Below the pieces are notes generated by a model that did no database searches, had not been told where the DNA came from, and worked only from the letters and a program-made list of their open reading frames with translations. Both the position numbers and the translations under genes were made by a program. 64,000 nucleotides of DNA from Uranotaenia lowii (lineage: Eukaryota > Arthropoda > Insecta > Diptera > Culicidae): NCBI RefSeq assembly GCF_029784155.1, contig NC_073693.1:161244031-161308030 (forward strand), given 5' to 3'. Position 1 is the first letter of the stretch. Every line of letters begins with the position of its first letter. Positions 44,000 to 55,240 of the stretch are shown piece by piece.

Positions 44000-46900
44000 G
44001 TGATCTTCCTTGACTAAGCTTATATCAAACAGGGGACATATTACAATAGATCAACAAACTGGTCGCAGTGATACCCAACAAAGAAAAAAATGTTTAGCAC
44101 TTATTAAGAATGAATTAAAAGAACACCAGATGCTCAGAATCAATGATATAAAACTCCGTTTCAAACTAGTGAAAATTTCTTAAATTTAGGGATCGTAACC
44201 TCATTAAAAAAAGGAGCAAGAAGTTGATGAATTATTTATAATTTACTGTTAATAGAGACATTTTCGTTTCTGGATTATCTTGAAAGTGAATATCGTGGCT
44301 TAAAAAACTGTATTACAATACCCCCCCCCCCCCCCCCCCTCCTTGAATTCGGCATTGCATTTAACATGTCGATATTCAATTTAAAAAAAATTGTCTAAAT
44401 GATAACAAAGTGAAATGATTTTACACACCGCCGGAAAACTCCGATATTCGGCGTTCTAAATCTCAGAAACCACTGGATCAAATTCTGAAAATTTGATATC
44501 CTTGAGTTACCGAAAGTGTTGTGTTTAATTTTGTAGAATATAGTTTCTTGACTAAATTTATAACATTTGAGATAGACTTCTGAGTGTAGCACATAAATGG
44601 GAATTAAAAAACGAGATATTTCGTAATTGGTTCACAATGTGTTTACACATTAAGGAACGCTAAATGTGTTAAAATGAAACAGTTACGAACAAAAAAAAAT
44701 ATGATTATTTTTTTTATTAAAATCACACCACACGTTCGTCAAAAACAAGTTGAAAAAGCACTTTTACTCATCCAACTTAGCCTTGACGTGAATTTCATGT
44801 GACGTATGCATATTAAATCTAACTACTAGTGAGTGACACCTCTTTGCTACCTGTACACAACATGTATGTAGTCGCGAACTTCCGTGATCATGTGATTTTG
44901 TAAATGACGCAAATTGGCTTGATCGCGTGTCGGCTCTACTAGCGCTCCTCAGTAAGGGTCAATCTGAGCCCTGATTGGTTTTCGAACCTGCCATGCCTTC
45001 GCCCGTCCCCTATCACTTCAGAGAATTCTAACGAAGTCGTACAAATCTATTGTATATCCAGCTTGGTGGTCGATTTTTAAGGCTCGTCACCGAGCTTACA
45101 TATAATCAGGTGCTGCTTGCTTTTAAATCTCGAAAACAAAAATAAATCCAACCTTTGCTTCGTTCGCGAGCTAACCCAGGCGGGTGGTTATAAGCTTGGA
45201 AATGCTCTATATATATCGGAATTCTGTACTTTCAGCTATGTATAGCTAATGGATTACTGATGCAGTTGAGCCGTTTCGTATACACATGTGCATGTGTCTC
45301 TATTTTTGATGAATACGTTTCTGTATTAAATTTTTTGTTGTGTTGATCTCTTGTTTTTGAACCAAATCGTGATCAACAGATACATCAAAAGAATCATCTC
45401 ATATACTTTTTTTTCTACATAGATTTTCTCCGACTAAAGGAAGGGCCCCATCAAATGGGAGCATCGGCCATCCCTTAATCTTTGACATAAGGGCAACTAT
45501 AGGACTGCACAGTGGGGAAACTTGGACCTAAAATCCAAAAAAAAAATTCGAACTCGCAAGTTCAGGAGTTAAAATCTGCCGTCAGATTCGACCGGAGACA
45601 TTTGAGTGATGTGTTATTTGGTCTTTATTATCCAGATAAAAACAATCATGACCTTCATCCGAAAAAAAAAATCATAAAAAAATATTCTTATGTGAAGTTT
45701 TATGAAGATTTAGGAAGTTTTACCAACATGAGCTTCAAGCTTTTTAAAATAGCCCTCTTCCATAAAAAATCTGCTATTTTGATAAATTATTTTTTGAAAA
45801 GCTAAATTCTTATACAAAAACGAATATCTTTGGCATACATTAGTCGATCTATCTAAAATTTTAAGCGTTATTGTATGCATTATAAGCTTCAATTTGATAT
45901 TATTTTTTTTACAATCGATCAAAATAGATAGAGATGAGATATAAAGCAACTATTTTATAAAATAAAAAAAAATCTTCATATGAGAGAGGGGGGAAAACAG
46001 ATAACTGCTTAAGATCTTTTTATTTGTGAATAGTCAATTTTAAATGATTTTAAGTTTTTTTTAAATTTTCATCTTTTTTTATGAAATTGCCATGACTTAA
46101 AATTTCTTTTTCTTAATACATATAAATAGCTTATTTCTCGGTAATTAAGGTCAAATAGCACCTCACTGAGATTTCTTAGGCCAAATCCGACGGCAGATTT
46201 GAATTCTGAAAAAATCACGTATGAAAAGTATTATTTCAGATCCTTAACCATGTAGCTTCAAATTTATTGGGATCTTGGAGCCAAAATTGTACATTTATCA
46301 AGAATGGCGTTATTAAAACACACACTTCGACTTCGTTTTAAATCAACAATTTTTGATACTTAGGAACCTTTTAGTTTTAACAACAAAACATGTGCACAAT
46401 TTATTGCTAGAAAATTTATACTTAAAAAAAATTGCAATTATAAATCATTTGTTTAGGTTTTGAATTGTAATGATTTTCCGTTCCTTTTTTCCCAACCCAG
46501 GGTGAGCAATTTGCAATATGTAGTAAATTATAGCTAAAGGGTGACTTTGTGAATACAGAGGCCCACAATTATCAATCTTCTGCGAATGCAACCATGCAAA
46601 ATGTAGATCGCGATCAAGTTTCAGATAGGTAGTTGTCTTTTTTGTGATCGCTATCAATTTTAGCGTTCATTTGAATGATGGTGATAACACGACAGCTCTG
46701 TCACCTGTTGGCGCAAACCAAACCGGACAAAATATTAACTCTGATCTTTGTTTGAAACCAGTTTATTCACTGTCCTGTATAGTTGTGAGAACTTTTTTTT
46801 GGAAAAATTCAAATTAAGAGGTGTTTCTGAGTTTTCTGATTTTAATGTGTTTAAATTCTAGATTTTCAAAAAGGTATTGACAATAATTCTTAGTCTGTTA

Positions 46901-47966
46901 CCGGTTAAAAAAAATCCAATGTCACAATCTCATTCGTTATTTAAAATTTAAGCCTTAAAAATGTATATTAGAGGAACGGTATTCCACAATTTAGATTTAT
47001 AAACACCCACGAAGCCTCGTCCATTCGAATATATCTATTTTTAATTGAAGAGGATCCCTCGAGTGTTGTTGTCCGGCAATGGTTTCCTCAGCTATAATGC
47101 TATCTAAATGTGCTTAATTTGTTTTGGCCACAGAGACGGATATAACTTTTTGGGGGTCAACATTTAATGCGTCGCAAAATATGCTTCCATGAGTGTCATT
47201 GCCAAGTTGCAAATTGTGGAATTCTAGCGTCAACACGCTGAAAAACAACAACAAGCCACTCAAAGTGCAAGTGGATTCATGATTCGACGGTTATTTCCTA
47301 ACCAAGGAAATCTTTGTACCTACCTACCAACCTGCGAGAACCAAGTTCAAGATCAACCTGCTCGAGATAATTCTGGGCGGCGGTTTCGAACAGAGAAATT
47401 TAGTTTGTCTTGTCACCAAGCTTCAACCACAAGTGACGTACAAATGTCTGTACATGTACGTTTGAACACGTCAGAGAAACAGTTGACTAATTATAGACTA
47501 TTAAAGGTAGGCAGGGAGAATTGACAGTTTGAAGGGCCTTTGAATAGCGTATGTTTTTTTCTATAGTTTGAATGTTTCGTTCGGACTAAAAAGATTGACT
47601 ATGGCTCACGAGATCAGCATTAGCAATTATTAAATCTGAGATATCTTGGAGTAGAAATACCTTATTTTGCTTGTGCTACTATGTGTTAGCTCAATCTATT
47701 TTTTATTGTTGTTTGACTTTTAATATACTGCATTTCATAAGTTTGTAACCCATACATTTTTAAATCATCCTATTCAATTCAATTCAATATTTTTGTTTTT
47801 TGTTATTTGCATCTGATCTTACACGATTTGCAATGAGTTCTCATACCTTCTACATCTCTATGTTTGGTAAAGTTTTGTTTGTCATAAAATGAATATCACC
47901 TGTAAATTATCAATAAAAATAAAACTATAGCAAGTACATCAGTTCGGAATTAATGTATATTCGGAC
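44000..47966. other. Mostly unassigned
   Basis: A 19-base C run lies at 44321-44339. Short open frames (45512-45805, 47279-47524 and others) show no motif. No repeat pair or RNA gene that I can support. Confidence 0.35.
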
Positions 47967-48077
47967 CACTGAATCAAAGCCATCGAAAGATTCCCTTCAA
48001 TTCAACCATGGTATAAGAAAAGTTCTGTTACCGGTATTTCGATAGCAACTTCTTCTTCTTTAGTCAGCGTTTTCGAT
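47967..48077 (-). repeat. Diverged Penelope terminal repeat with decayed ribozyme
   Basis: CTGAATCAAAGCCATCGAAAG, TTCAATTCAACCATGGTAT, TATTTCGATAGCAACTTC and AGCGTTTTCGAT match the Penelope terminal repeat at 12362-12470. On the minus strand the hammerhead core reads CTAAAGA instead of CTGAAGA and stem II is damaged, so it should be inactive. It is about 20 percent diverged by eye, hence an older insertion. Confidence 0.75.
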
Positions 48078-48397
48078 TATTTTTTTTTTCAAATTGCTTT
48101 TTATTTGTTTCAAATTACAAACATATATTTGAAAACTATTTAAAATATTACTATGTCACAAACTACATTTTCTTAGAAGTATCTAATCTGAACTAAATGG
48201 AAACTTTTCTAAACCTTGCTTCAAGTTTTAGAATCCCATTTTACACGAACTCTAACTTTTGTGGAGCTTGTCTCAAGTGTGTTCATTTTTGAGCGACGGC
48301 TCCTACTTCTTCCCGAAGTGCGAGTGTGCCCTTCCATTCATCGAACTTCCGTGAGACCCCTTTGAGAGCTGATTCGAATCTAAATCGAAGACCCTTA

Positions 48398-49649
48398 AAG
48401 GGTGATACGGTAAAAATTTGGTCAATATCAACTTGACGTATTTCTTTCAATTTTGCATTTAAAAAACTTGAACACCCCTCATTTTGAAGGTGTGTGTGTG
48501 TGTGTGTGTGTGTAGAATGTTGCTTCTATTTTGATTTTGGAATTCACTCTTCAGTTGTCAAAATGCCGTCAAAGGAAGAAGAGCAGCGTATAAAAATTTT
48601 GCTCGCGCATCGCGAAAATCCGAGCTACTCGCACGCAAAGCTGGCAAAATCGCTAAAAATTGACAAATCAACCGTTACAAATGTAATTAAAGTGTTTGGG
48701 GAACGTTTGTCGACAGCCAGGAAGTCTGGATCGGTGGGAAATCGAAAACCGGAAGCCACTGAGACGACAAAGAGAGTTGCCGGTAGTTTCAAACGAAACC
48801 CTAACTTCTCTCTCCGAGATGCCGCAAATAAGCTGGGTGTATCGTCTACAACCGTGCATCGAGCCAAAAAACGAGCCGGACTATCGACTTACAAGAAGGT
48901 AGTGACTCCAAATCGCGATGATAAACAAAATACCACGGCCAAAGCGCAATCCCGGAGGCTGTACACGACGATGCTGACGAAGTTTGACTGCGTGGTAATG
49001 GACGACGAAACCTAGTCCATGTGCCGACTACAAGAAGCTTCCGGGACAGGAGTTTTATACGGCAAAAGGAAGGGGAAAGGTAGCAGATATTTTCAAGCAC
49101 ATGAAACTGTCAAAGTTCGCGAAGAAATATCTGGTTTGGCAAGCCATCTGTACCTGTGGCTTGAAAAGCAGCATTTTCATAGCTTCCGGGACTGTCAACC
49201 AAGAAATTTACGTGAAAGAGTGTTTGAATAAACGTCTGCTGCCTTTCCTTAAGAAACTCGGAGTGGTACGCCGCCAACAACGTGCAGGTGGTTCCCAAGG
49301 ACAAAAACCCTCCCAACACGCCAGAGCTCCGCCCAATTGAGAAATACTGGGCTATTGGTCAAACGGAACCTAAAGACCAAAAAAACTGCTAAGGATGAGC
49401 AGCAGTTCAAGGCAAACTGGCTTTCTGCGGCGAAGAAGGTGGATAAGGTGGTTGTACAAAATCCTATGGCAGGGGTTAAGCGTAAGGCCCGGCAATTCGG
49501 ATTTGGAAAAGCGGAAGCCTAACTGAATATTTTTCCTGAATTTTATACTAATTAAACTTGAAAAATAAATTTAATTTGATTTTTTAAATATACGATTTCA
49601 CCGATTTACACGCGTTTTCCCTTGACCAAATTTTGACCGTATCACCCTT
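48398..49649 (+). mobile_element. Tc1/mariner (ITmD37E-like) element, inactive
   Basis: 1252 bp, TA on both sides (48396-48397, 49650-49651). The inverted ends begin AAGGGTGATACGGT and continue AAAATTTGGTCAA. A (GT)n tract lies at 48490-48513 ahead of the transposase. The inserted site is inside a minus-strand pseudogene. The element is self-contained, so its ends are well defined. Confidence 0.9.
48563..49522 (+). pseudogene. Transposase of the mariner element, frameshifted and missing the second catalytic Asp
   Basis: Starts MPSKEEEQRIKILLAHREN at 48563. Two HTH segments follow (YSHAKLAKSLKIDKSTVTNV and LRDAANKLGVSSTTVHRAKK), then MDDET with the first catalytic Asp. A frameshift and TAG occur at 49013. 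The next frame holds CADYKKLPGQEFYTAKGRG, KFAKKYLVWQAICTCG and IASGTVNQEIYVKECL. The block that should follow, with the FWPDLA Asp and HYSK, is deleted: KKL is joined directly to EWYAANNVQV near 49260, again out of frame. NPPNTPELRPIEKYW keeps the third acidic residue. The element cannot make active enzyme. Confidence 0.88.
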
Positions 49650-50199
49650 TACATACTTTGTGATGCCTCCAGCCACACCCATCTTCGACGTAACAGTTTC
49701 TCCAGTTCCGAAGACAGCTTATCCGCTGCAAACGCTTCTATAAAGCGGGCCACTTCGTACAAACTTGGTCCTGGTGCTCCATCCGGGAACAGAAACGACA
49801 ACGTGTTTTTAACAAAACCGTCGGCCAACATAGAACACGTGGTCGATCAACTTTGAGGTTTGTAACGAAGGCTAGCTCAGTCGATTAGTTAACCTCAGGG
49901 TCGGCTTAATACCTAGGAGAACCTCGATAAAGTTGAAGGAAGATAGGCGAAACTAAACACAAAGTAAGAACCCCTGCATGAAGGCAGGTTTATTTAATTT
50001 TGTTAATTTTTTCCATTCATGACACAAACAACATTTATGGGAAAGGAATTACGTTGCGGCCGTTGCTGCTCATGCTGCTGGACCACCGACTTGGTTCGAT
50101 GTGGGAGGAATTTTATTGTGGCGATTGAGGAAATTGGCTTGGGTTCGACGACAGGTATAGCGAGGGATTGGTCATTTGCTTACCGCTATTCTGCATCCC

Positions 50200-50440
50200 T
50201 CGGATCGTCTGTCGGAACAGTTGAACCACCAGAAGGAATGCCAGCGGGATGTGCCGCCAACGGGGTCCCAACACCGCCGAGGACCACGGATAGTGCCAAG
50301 GATTCGAGCTCTACAGGGAGACACGTGGTGCGGGAACCTGGTAGAATGCCAGCGGATGCCGGCTCGGACCAACAGATTTAATGCCAGCAAGGACCACCGG
50401 ATGGATTGCCAGCAGGAATTGTCGCCAACGAAGATAGCTT
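50200..50440 (+). repeat. Tandem repeat array, left part (unit about 130-175 bp)
   Basis: Units share CACCGCC.AGGACCACGGAT, TGCCAAGGATTCG, CTACAGGGAGACACGTGGTG and a GGACCACCGGA...GCCAGC joint. The GGGAGACACG anchor is at 50316 here, then near 50760, 54918, 55074 and (degraded) 55200. The original array is now split by the Penelope hairpin and by a CR1-type LINE. The preceding 49852-50199 shows nothing I recognise. Confidence 0.7.
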
Positions 50441-50525
50441 CTGTTGTGGTATGAGCCTACTTGGTTGAATGATTCAACTGAATCAAAGCAATCGAAAGAT
50501 TCCTTTTAATTCAACCACGGTAAAT

Positions 50526-50585
50526 GAAAAGTTCATATACCAGTATTTCGATAGCAACTTACTACCTTCTTCAGTGAACGTTTTC
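50526..50585 (-). ncRNA. Hammerhead ribozyme, left arm of the hairpin element
   Basis: Same 60 bases as the Penelope ribozyme at 17734-17793, on the minus strand. It has the full CTGAAGA core, GAAA, stems I-III and predicted cleavage site. It is oriented away from the partner at 50598. Confidence 0.75.
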
Positions 50586-50597
50586 GATCTATCAATC

Positions 50598-50657
50598 GAA
50601 AACGTTCACTGAAGAAGGTAGTAAGTTGCTATCGAAATACTGGTATATGAACTTTTC
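50598..50657 (+). ncRNA. Hammerhead ribozyme, right arm of the hairpin element
   Basis: Same 60 bases, plus strand. Together with the minus-strand copy 12 bases to its left, any transcript of either strand contains one sense ribozyme and one antisense copy, which could pair with each other and mask the ribozyme. Confidence 0.75.
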
Positions 50658-50801
50658 ATTTACCGTGGTTGAATTAAAAGGAATCTTTCGATTGCTTTGA
50701 AGATAGCTTACTTCGACACCGCCTACGGCCCACGGATTGTGCCGAGGATTCGTGCTTTACTGGGAGACACGTGGTGCAGGAATCTTGTGATTGTCTAAGG
50801 A

Positions 50802-51818
50802 ATGGCGCAAACCTTCGAAATGCTGGAAGAAATGATCTCAGGCCATCAAAATTGCCTTATGTCCATGGTGGAGGAGCAGCACAAAAATTGCTTCTCCAAT
50901 TTAGAACAGGAGCTTACTCCTTCGCTCCAGTCCATTGCCTTGGAACTTAATGCACTAAGGGCAACCGTCCAAAACCCATCGAGTAACGTGGACCTGATTG
51001 ATGAACTAAGGTCGATTCACGACGCTGTTGCAGCAAAACCAGTCACCCCTTTGCTTGAACCAAGAACGTGTTTGGCCGAGGAATTGAATCAACAAATAAG
51101 TCAAAAAATTGTCTCAGGTTGGCGCCTTCTGGGTACCAGAAAAGTATGGAAAGCCGATTGGACGGAGTACGACAATCGACAGTTGCGTCGCAAGAAGCAG
51201 CAACTAAAAGCCGATAGAGCAAAAAAAAGACGGCAACGCAAGGCGCGTAATATTAACAACAATAATATGAACCCCCACATCAATAGCCGTTATACCCACA
51301 ACATGAATTATCCACTACCGCCTGATCGAGAGCTTCTTGCGGCGGCCAAAAACCTTTTTTCGCGTCCGCCAGCCAGCCCCAGTAAACGCAGAAGCAAACG
51401 AGGTATCCAATTTATAAGGGGTGAAACTTTAAACCCTCCAAAGGACAACGTTCGAGGAACACCAAGCCCCGTGCCATCACCGCGCCGTAATAGACGTCCG
51501 ATAATTACTGCACCCACCGTCCCACCAAATTTACCAACGAATTCTTCGCCTGAAGTATCACCGCGCCGTAAAAGACGTCCGAGAATTACTGTACCTGCCG
51601 TCCCATCAAACCTGCCAACGAATCATAACGGAAACATGACGCCTTCAGTGCCACCTGTCTCCCCACAAGCGACGTTTGCCTATCCGTTTCCCAACCCGTA
51701 CGTCACACCGTTTGCTGCCCCATGCTGCCATCGCGCTCCAACGGCTCCCACGGCATTTGATTACCCGGTAATGTATGGGCAATATAATTTTCTGCCCCAA
51801 CGACGCGTGCCAATGTAG
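50802..51818 (+). CDS. LINE ORF1 protein
   Basis: 338 codons. The N-terminal 100 residues are likely helical or coiled-coil (EMLEEMISGHQNCLMSMVEE onward). A basic segment follows (RRKKQQLKADRAKKRRQRK, about 125-145), then a Pro/Arg-rich tail with repeated SPRRKRRP-type motifs and a Tyr/Pro-rich end. No CCHC knuckle is seen. Such ORF1 proteins bind element RNA. The ATG used lies in the target duplication, so this start may be supplied by host DNA; the next in-frame Met is MLEEM, seven residues in. Confidence 0.7.
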   Translation: MAQTFEMLEEMISGHQNCLMSMVEEQHKNCFSNLEQELTPSLQSIALELNALRATVQNPSSNVDLIDELRSIHDAVAAKPVTPLLEPRTCLAEELNQQISQKIVSGWRLLGTRKVWKADWTEYDNRQLRRKKQQLKADRAKKRRQRKARNINNNNMNPHINSRYTHNMNYPLPPDRELLAAAKNLFSRPPASPSKRRSKRGIQFIRGETLNPPKDNVRGTPSPVPSPRRNRRPIITAPTVPPNLPTNSSPEVSPRRKRRPRITVPAVPSNLPTNHNGNMTPSVPPVSPQATFAYPFPNPYVTPFAAPCCHRAPTAPTAFDYPVMYGQYNFLPQRRVPM

Positions 51819-54793
51819 GTACTAGATCTTCGATCGAAATTCTAGCTTATTGCCAAAATGTGAACCGTATGAGAAGCGCGGTAAAAATGAAGGAAATAAG
51901 CTTGAAACTTTTAGGCTCCTCTTTTCAAATTGTTCTCTTTACTGAAACTAGCTGGGACGCTAGCGTTAACAGTGAAGAAGTTTTCGGTTCGAGGTTTAAT
52001 GTGTTCCGCAGCGATGGAAATTTAGCATTGTCCAAAAAAAAGTCAGGTGGCGGCGTTCTTGTAGCTTTGGATTCTATTTTTCCCTCAGAAGAAATGACAA
52101 CGCAAACATATACTGAATTTGATTCTATCTTTGTAAAAACATTATTGGCAAAAGAAATGCACATTTTTGCTTCCGTGTACTTTCCACCTGAATATGCCAC
52201 TTCACATTATTTTGAATTATTCTTCCAAATTCTTGAAAATACATTAGCTGAACAACCGGAAGCAAAATTACATATTTATGGCGATTTCAATCAACGCAAC
52301 GCTGACTTTATTTTGGATGATGACAATGAAGCAATTCTACTTCCAGTCGTAGGCGAAAACGAAACATTACAATTAATCTTCGGCAAAGCTTCTATTTTAG
52401 GCTTAAACCAAGTAAATCATGTTAAAAATAGTAACAATAATTATCTTGATCTACTTTTTACTAACTGTACAGAAGACTTTTGCGTAAACGAATCGGCTGA
52501 TCCACTATGGAAAAACGAAGCATTTCACAAAGCGATAGAATACTCGCTCTTTATCCATAACTGTGCCAAACCTCGCGACTGGGAATACGAGGAAATGCCA
52601 GACTATCAGAATTCAAACTTCGAACTATTGAAACTAGAACTAATTAATATAGAGTAGTCAAGTGTATTGAAGAATGAAGGAAATGTTGATACAACAGTAG
52701 AAACCTTTTATAACATAATGATTAATCTAATAAACAGTTATGTTCCTTCAAAATTTAAAAGACGGTCCTACAGCTCTAAACACCCTGTCTGGTATAACAA
52801 GGATTTGAAAAACTTACAAAATAGGAAGCAAAAAGCTCATAAAGTCTACAGAAGTGATAGAAGTGTTACAAATCATCAAAATTATATAAATTTATGCAAC
52901 CAGCTTAATTCATGTATAAAAAGTTCTTTTGAAAAATACAATCAGAAAATTGAAAAAGAAATTAAACAAAACCCAAAAGCGTTCTTTGGCTATACTAAAA
53001 AGCAGATGAAAAATTCAAACTTTCCTACTCAATTGACACTTGACGGAAGCATTGGAAATAATCCACTGGAAATTTCTAACTTATTTGCAACATTTTTTCA
53101 AGAAGTGTACACTTCTTTCACTGAGGCTGACCGAGATAGGGAATACTTTTCAGTCATTCCAGATTTAGGGTGTGACATTCAGGTCAATGAAATTGATTAC
53201 AATAATGTTTCCGAAGGACTTAGAAAACTTGATGCTTCCAAAGGAGCAGGGCCTGATGGACTTCCCCCATGTTTCCTTAAAAACTTGGCGGCCGAATTGA
53301 CAGAGCCTCTTCTGATTCTTTTTAATATGTCATTAAATTATAGAAAAGTACCCAAATTTTGGAAAAAATCTTTTTTAATTCCGATTTTCAAGTCCGGAAA
53401 AAAATCAGATGTACGAAATTATAGAGGAATAGCTATTTTGTCTTGCATCCCAAAACTTTTTGAATCAATAATAAATGAAAAAATTTATCAACAAGTAAAA
53501 AATATTATAACGAGTAAACAACATGGTTTCTTCAAAGGACGCTCTACAGCATCAAATCTTCTCGAATTCGTTACATACGTTATCGATTCTATGAGCAAAG
53601 GCTTTCATGTTGAGGCTATTTATACCGACTTTAGCAAAGCCTTTGATCGCATTGACATACCCCTTTTAATCTTCAAATTAAAAAAAATTGGCTTTCATCC
53701 AAATCTTCTCTCCTGGTTACAATCATATTTAACTGATCGAACACAAATCGTTCGTTTCCAAAACGAATTATCTAAATCTGTAGCTGTGACCTCTGGTGTG
53801 CCTCAGGGGTCTCATTTAGGACCTCTCCTTTTCATACTGTTCGTTAACGACATTTCCTTTATTCTAAAACGGATTGAATACCTTATATACGCCGACGATA
53901 TTAAACTATTTCTGAAAATAAAAACAACCGAAGATGTTGAAACATTTCAAAACGAAATCAATGTTTTCTTTGAATGGTGCAACAAAAGTTTACTTCAATT
54001 GAATGTTAAAAAATGCAACTCTATATCATTTAGCAGAAAGCAAAGTTACCCCATCATTGAAACAAAATTAGGCAATCAACCAGTACAAAAATGCAAAATT
54101 GTAAGGGATCTCGGCGTCATACTGGATTCAAAACTCACGTTTGTAGAACATCAGAACAATATCATCAATAAAGCAAATTGCATGCTAGGATTTGTAAAAC
54201 GTTTCAGCAAACACTTTCAAGACCCATACACCATAAAATCACTTTATATATCCTATGTTCGTTCGATACTGGAGTATTGTAGCATCATATGGAATCCTTA
54301 TTCAAATATTCACGAGCAACGTCTCGAGTCAGTTCAAAAACAATTTTTGTTATATGCGCTACGTAAAATCAATTGGACCACTTTTCCTCTGCCATCGTAT
54401 GAATCTCGTTGTAAGCTTATTGATATAGAACCTCTCAGTAAACGCAGAGAATTTTCCCAAATTGCATTTGTAAATGATGTTGTTACACAAAGAATAGACA
54501 GTCCTGAATTACTTTCAAAACTAAATTTTTACGCACCCTCCCGTCCATTAAGAAATAAACATTTGTTCTACATTAAACTTTACGACAAAGACTATGCAAA
54601 ACATCAACCTATTAATCAAATGATGTACAAATACAATTTACAAAGTGAAATTATAGACGTAGCGATGAAAAAAACACAATTAAAAAAGGCATTTAAAAAC
54701 AACTTCTTAGAACAACAAAATAGCTTACATTAGTTTTAAGTAGTTTTAAGTATTGTAGTCTACATAGTTTGACTTAATAAATAAATAAATAAA
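50805..54793 (+). mobile_element. CR1-type LINE, almost intact
   Basis: 4.0 kb with two ORFs and an (AATA)n tail (54773-54793). It is flanked by TAAGGAATG (50796-50804 and 54794-54802). It has an APE-type endonuclease and an RT but no RNase H, with RT wording (SGVPQGSHLGPLLFILFVNDI, YADD) like CR1/L2 elements rather than Jockey. The 5' UTR is missing or very short: the sequence starts at ORF1. It inserted into the tandem repeat array. Confidence 0.85.
51824..54733 (+). pseudogene. LINE ORF2: endonuclease and reverse transcriptase, one in-frame TAG
   Basis: The endonuclease starts ILAYCQNVNRMRS just upstream of the first Met (51860) and has LFTETSWD, GGGVLVAL, HIYGDFNQRN and NNYLDLLFTN. TAG at 52655-52657 breaks an otherwise continuous frame; the next part (52667-54733) has GPDGLPPCFLKN, NYRGIAILSC, YTDFSKAFDRID (Asp about 321 of this part), SGVPQGSHLGP and IYADDIK (about 408-411). 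The C-terminal region ends EQQNSLH. Only that stop separates it from an intact ORF2 of about 950 residues. A read error or a single mutation are both possible. Confidence 0.85.
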
Positions 54794-54796
54794 TAA

Positions 54797-55240
54797 GGAA
54801 TGCCGACTTGGACCACCGGAAATATTGCCAGCCGGATTTGTCACCAACGAGAGTTCCTTAATTTGTCCCGAACACCGCCTACACACCACGGATTGTGCCA
54901 AGGGTTCGTGCTCTACTGGGAGACACGAGGTGCAGGAATCTCGGAATTTGTCAGCGATTACTTTTGATGACCACCGGATTGATTTCCAACGGGATTTGCC
55001 GACAACAAGGAACGTATTGTCCGGCCCGACACCGCCGAAGGACCACGGATCGTGCCAAGGATTCGTGTCTCTACTGGGAGACACGTGGTGCAGGAGATGG
55101 GTAGGTTGCCGGTTAATGTCGATGGAAACCACCGGACGATTTCTCTCTTCTTTCGTACACCGCCAGAGGACCACGGATTTTGCCTCGGTTTCGTGTCCCT
55201 ACGAGGGGACCCGGGATGTGGGAGCCTGGGAAGTGGCCAA
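54797..55240 (+). repeat. Tandem repeat array, right part
   Basis: About three units continue the array broken by the LINE, with ACACCGCC, ACCACGGAT, GGGAGACACG and GGTGCAGGA at regular positions. Overlapping long frames on both strands here are products of the repeat and carry no motif. Confidence 0.7.

Larger units (their letters stand above)
48080..49850 (-). pseudogene. Possible processed retrocopy of an unidentified gene, split by a mariner
   Basis: Minus strand: a frame begins MLADGFVKNTLSFLFPDG (49831) and runs to QSM at 49652. After the mariner, KGLRFRFESALKGVSRKFDEW and ALREEVGAVAQK end in TGA near 48280. The join across the insertion needs a one-base shift. An AATAAA (48105-48100) and an A-tract (48089-48081) follow, as in a retroposed mRNA. 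The encoded product, about 100 residues and helical, is not recognised. It could instead be the 3' end of a retroelement ORF. Confidence 0.4.
50441..50698. mobile_element. Penelope-derived hairpin mini-element with two hammerhead ribozymes
   Basis: Inverted arms 50483-50588 and 50595-50700 surround a 6-base centre. Each arm is a Penelope terminal repeat identical, where compared, to those at 12361-12470 and 17734-17842. The 11-bp duplication GAAGATAGCTT flanks the element (50430-50440 and 50699-50709). There is no coding sequence, so mobilisation must have used the enzyme of a full Penelope element such as the one at 12-18 kb. The left end CTGTTGTGGTATGAGCC equals the left end of that composite. 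Confidence 0.85.
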
